From assembly GCF_905475395.1 (NCBI RefSeq), contig NC_058340.1:68116181-68180180 (forward strand): a DNA stretch of 64,000 bases, given 5' to 3'. The notes beneath the pieces are model-generated. The model made no database searches. It was not told where the DNA came from and worked only from the letters and a program-made list of their open reading frames with translations. Source of the stretch: Chrysoperla carnea. Lineage: Eukaryota > Arthropoda > Insecta > Neuroptera > Chrysopidae. Positions 61,171 through 64,000 of this stretch are shown in pieces. The translations under genes and the position numbers were made by a program. Numbering within the stretch: the first letter of the stretch is position 1; every line of letters begins with the position of its first letter.

Positions 61171-61840
61171 CAGGGTGGACACCATTTTAATCTATTATGG
61201 CTGATAGGTAGTTTTGTAGTTAACCAATCAAAAAAATAACTTAAAGAAAAGTGGAGCTTGATGGGAGTATAAGAAGTTGCTCATCATATGAGCATATATT
61301 AGCAACCACTTGATTGACGTCATGAAGTCCACTTTCTGAGGATAAATGATTGTTAGGGTAGCCAAAGTATATACCAAATAGTAACCGTGAATCTCATGGA
61401 TCTTGTTAAAGAACAAAAAGAAATAACAATCACCAGGTCGTTACAGAAAACATCATGTTCTGACATCTGACAGATAGAATGACACTTTATTAGAAATTTA
61501 ACCCTCATATAAAAAAAATATTTTTTATTTATATCATTTTATCGAAAATCGTAAGCTTTCATTTATCATCAAGTTGCATTTCCTCCGAAAGTTAACGATT
61601 TTGGAAAAAATGTTTTTAATAAAAAATGTTAGTTTTTTTATGAAGATCAACTTTTCAATTTAAACTGTTCTTTTATCTTTTACCTTTTGGGATCTAAATT
61701 GACTATTAAAGCGAACCGAAGAACTCATATCAGAATTAGATGTCCTCCATCAAACTCAGCAACATTAGTTTAAGTTATTTTTTGATTGATCAACTACAAA
61801 ACGGACTATAAGCCATAATAGATTAAAATGTTACACCCTG
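61171..61840. mobile_element. 670 bp TA-flanked TIR element, non-autonomous
   Basis: The left end CAGGGTGGACACCATTTTAA and the right end TTAAAATGTTACACCCTG are inverted copies extending about 75 bp (shared TCTATTATGGCT, GTTTTGTAGTT and CAATCAAAAAA). TA on both sides. No transposase recognised: the longest open frame (62 codons, 61228-61416) is unremarkable. Tc1/mariner-type by its TA target. Confidence 0.85.
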
Positions 61841-62251
61841 TATAAATCAGCTAGGTAGGCTTCTAGCTATAATGTGTTATATGCAGCTATTAATTAAAAT
61901 AATTTGAGTCACATATTAGCAAGCACGTGAGAGACACTTTTTTTTGTTATATTTTTCTTTTGTTGTAATACCGCGCTCTATTAGTCATAAATAATAAGTT
62001 TTATTTCATTTAAATCTTGTATTTTTAATCTTTGAATATATATTATGGAGGCATTATTTTGAAATTATATTTTGAAGGCATTTAGGAGTGGATATATTAC
62101 TTGACTTTAATTACTCGAGTTTAATTCTGGAGGTATATGATACTGGAATTTTACAAACCCTAACACACGCTTTTCAACGCGCATATTAAGTCTAACATAT
62201 TTCACTTTTGAACAAGTGAAAACAAACAATTGACTGAGTTAATTGTTGAAA

Positions 62252-62768
62252 TACCATGTATAGACAGTGTTGATGACGCAAACGTTTGTTTTTTGACGTC
62301 AGGTAAGTAAAGAAAGATATCCACTCTTAGATAGCCACACATTCGTTACTGATATTCCCACATAATACATACTATAAAATTTGCAATTGATTTACGCCCT
62401 CGTGGGTAAACAGTGATGTTTAGAAAAAATTGTTTCAAACAAAAGTTGTTTTTTTTTTATAAGGAAAATTTTTTTACATTTAAATTTTTGCTCTATCTCT
62501 AACAGTTTCCAAGGAGGGTCCCACGGACCAAAGATCCCATTGACCTATGTTGCTCATTAACGAACTCGACCTCACTTCTAAGCACGCTTTAAAAATTTTA
62601 ACTTGATATCTCTTCTCCTTTTTTAGTTATCGTCCATACGGACAGACAGACGGGCTGACAACCGGAAATAGTCTAATTAGGTGATTTTATGAACACCTAT
62701 ACCAAAATTTTGTTCGTAGCATCGATATTTTTAAGCATTACAAACTTGGAACTAAACTTAGTATACCT
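62252..62768 (+). mobile_element. family B copy, right end missing
   Basis: Begins TACCATGTATAGACAGTGTT and follows 10731-11312 through ACGCCCTCGTGGGTAAACAG, CCGGAAATAG and GTGATTTTATGAACACCTAT. It breaks off at GTATACCTTAG without the terminal inverted repeat. Confidence 0.75.
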
Positions 62769-63842
62769 TAGTTACCCATTCAATTAAAAAGAAAGGTCTT
62801 TAATAAAATTTTTGATTTATTCAAGCAACGTGATTCTAGCTAGCTAGAAAACAAAAAACCGCTACCACGTGTTTTGCAACAACAAATAAAAACTTGAAAC
62901 GTCAGTTTAAAAAATTTGCACAAAATTACAGTTTTATGAATAAATTTTTTCCACCCACATTTTTTCTGAGTACACATAACTTAAAACTGTTAATTTTTTT
63001 TTTGCATAATTTTCCATATGAAGTTATTAATTATTAATTTTGTTTAGCAAATAAATCAGGGTTACACGTGAACTGGAAACTAGTTTGGTTACATATTTAA
63101 ACATGATAATTAATAATAAATACATGAATATTATTAATATCTTAGGGAAAAAACAAAAGTTTACTTACACCTTCCGATCACGCGTTATCAATCACTGGAA
63201 AAATGTGACATACATATATCGTAATTATATTATTATTATCAGGTGATTTTTTCCCATGGTTAATATATTTTGCTAAAATATATTTTCTTTGTTTTTGATT
63301 TTCATAAAATTTTATAAAATTCAAAAAACAGTGATAATAATTTTTCTTTAAAATTGCATAAAATTTCGGTTACGCTTTGGGTTTACCCTCGATTTTTATC
63401 AATTACCTAATGGGCGATTCCATGAAAAGCTGTACCATAAATGAAAAAAAAAAATTACTGTACTGTTAAAAGTACTTTTAGCTTCCAATATCTTAAGTAT
63501 CTAAATCATATTTTTTGTTCATAAATGTTAAGTTTTCATTAAAATTTTATTATTTATAACTTGATACCCACCCGTTTCAAGTTAAAACCATCGTGTTATA
63601 TTCTTCACCATAATTGCTCTCAATTTGCCCCCGTTTTCACCCCCTTATGGATAGAATTTCGAAAAATTATTTCTTATCGGATGCCTACATCATACAAAGA
63701 ACAAACCCTGCAAATTTCAGGTCTCTACGATCAGCGGTTGAGGCGTTGATTAAGTTTGGCAATATTCCCAGCGGAACAACAGCAACAGCATTTTTCGACG
63801 TTTTAAGGTGATTGCTCATTTCTATAGCCCAGCTGAATTATG
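62769..63842. other. gene-free stretch near the window end
   Basis: No supported gene. A possible short minus-strand exon (AG at about 63196, donor GTGTAAGT near 63168) was noted but has nothing to join to. Confidence 0.4.
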
Positions 63843-63960
63843 TGTTTCTATCTGAGGCATTGTAGCTCCTAAAAGGATGAACCGATTTTGATTTGACTTT
63901 TTTTTGTTAGAAAGGTGACTTGATTGGGTGTGTTCTTAGATATGTTTCGAGAAAATCTGT
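63843..63960 (-). repeat. family A fragment, inverted
   Basis: Contains CATTGTAGCTCCTAAAAGGA, TGAACCGATTTTGAT and GTGTTCTTAGATATGTTTC, the reverse complement of the family A core. Confidence 0.7.
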
Positions 63961-64000
63961 TCAGATTCGAGAGATTCCCAGAGAAAAATAGCATTTATCG

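Noticed and set aside
63160-63196. Possible 30-40 bp minus-strand exon with GTGTAAGT donor
   Set aside because: No neighbouring exon or reading frame to join, and weak evidence for such a short piece.
1-64000. CRISPR arrays, tRNA or rRNA genes, prokaryotic operons
   Set aside because: No regularly spaced repeats, no convincing tRNA boxes with cloverleaf, and all genes are spliced or of animal families.

Overview
The window looks like AT-rich nuclear DNA from an insect, probably holometabolous, although the order cannot be fixed from sequence alone. The evidence is spliced genes with GT/AG introns, animal gene families in their insect form (Pde8, DAAM, an l(2)efl-type small heat-shock protein, intronless EEVD Hsp70, a secreted S1 serine protease), and long AT-rich gaps full of short inverted-repeat transposons. 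I saw no prokaryotic operon, CRISPR array, rRNA or clear tRNA.

Layout. (1) 1474-19307, plus strand: a complete cAMP phosphodiesterase 8 gene rebuilt from ten exons that join in one frame (834 aa: REC-like domain, PAS domain, PKA-type sites, HD-type catalytic domain). Its 9.3 kb second intron is a transposon graveyard. It holds a long-TIR element carrying a Tesmin/TSO1-like CXC-domain ORF, a double-palindrome MITE and several dispersed repeat families. (2) 24957-33260: a heat-shock cluster. It has one small Hsp with a 5'UTR intron, then two almost identical intronless Hsp70 genes arranged head to head as a 2.5 kb inverted duplication that includes both promoters. Each Hsp70 promoter has a five-unit heat-shock element about 15 bp from its TATA box. 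(3) 37863-42296, minus strand: the formin DAAM with all coding exons (1115 aa), plus an unlisted but frame-preserving 87 bp cassette exon inside the FH2 region. (4) 47219-49538, plus strand: a five-exon secreted chymotrypsin-like protease with a MITE in its last intron. (5) 49.6-64 kb: no gene recognised, only repeats.

The genes do not form a pathway. Pde8 lowers cAMP, DAAM nucleates actin filaments, the Hsp20/Hsp70 pair is the holdase/refolding arm of the stress response, and the protease is probably digestive or extracellular. The strongest second-look items are the DAAM cassette exon, the 31 bp tandem duplication of a DAAM splice acceptor, the homogenised Hsp70 palindrome, and the CXC-domain ORF inside a long inverted-repeat element. 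I found no clearly new multi-gene system.
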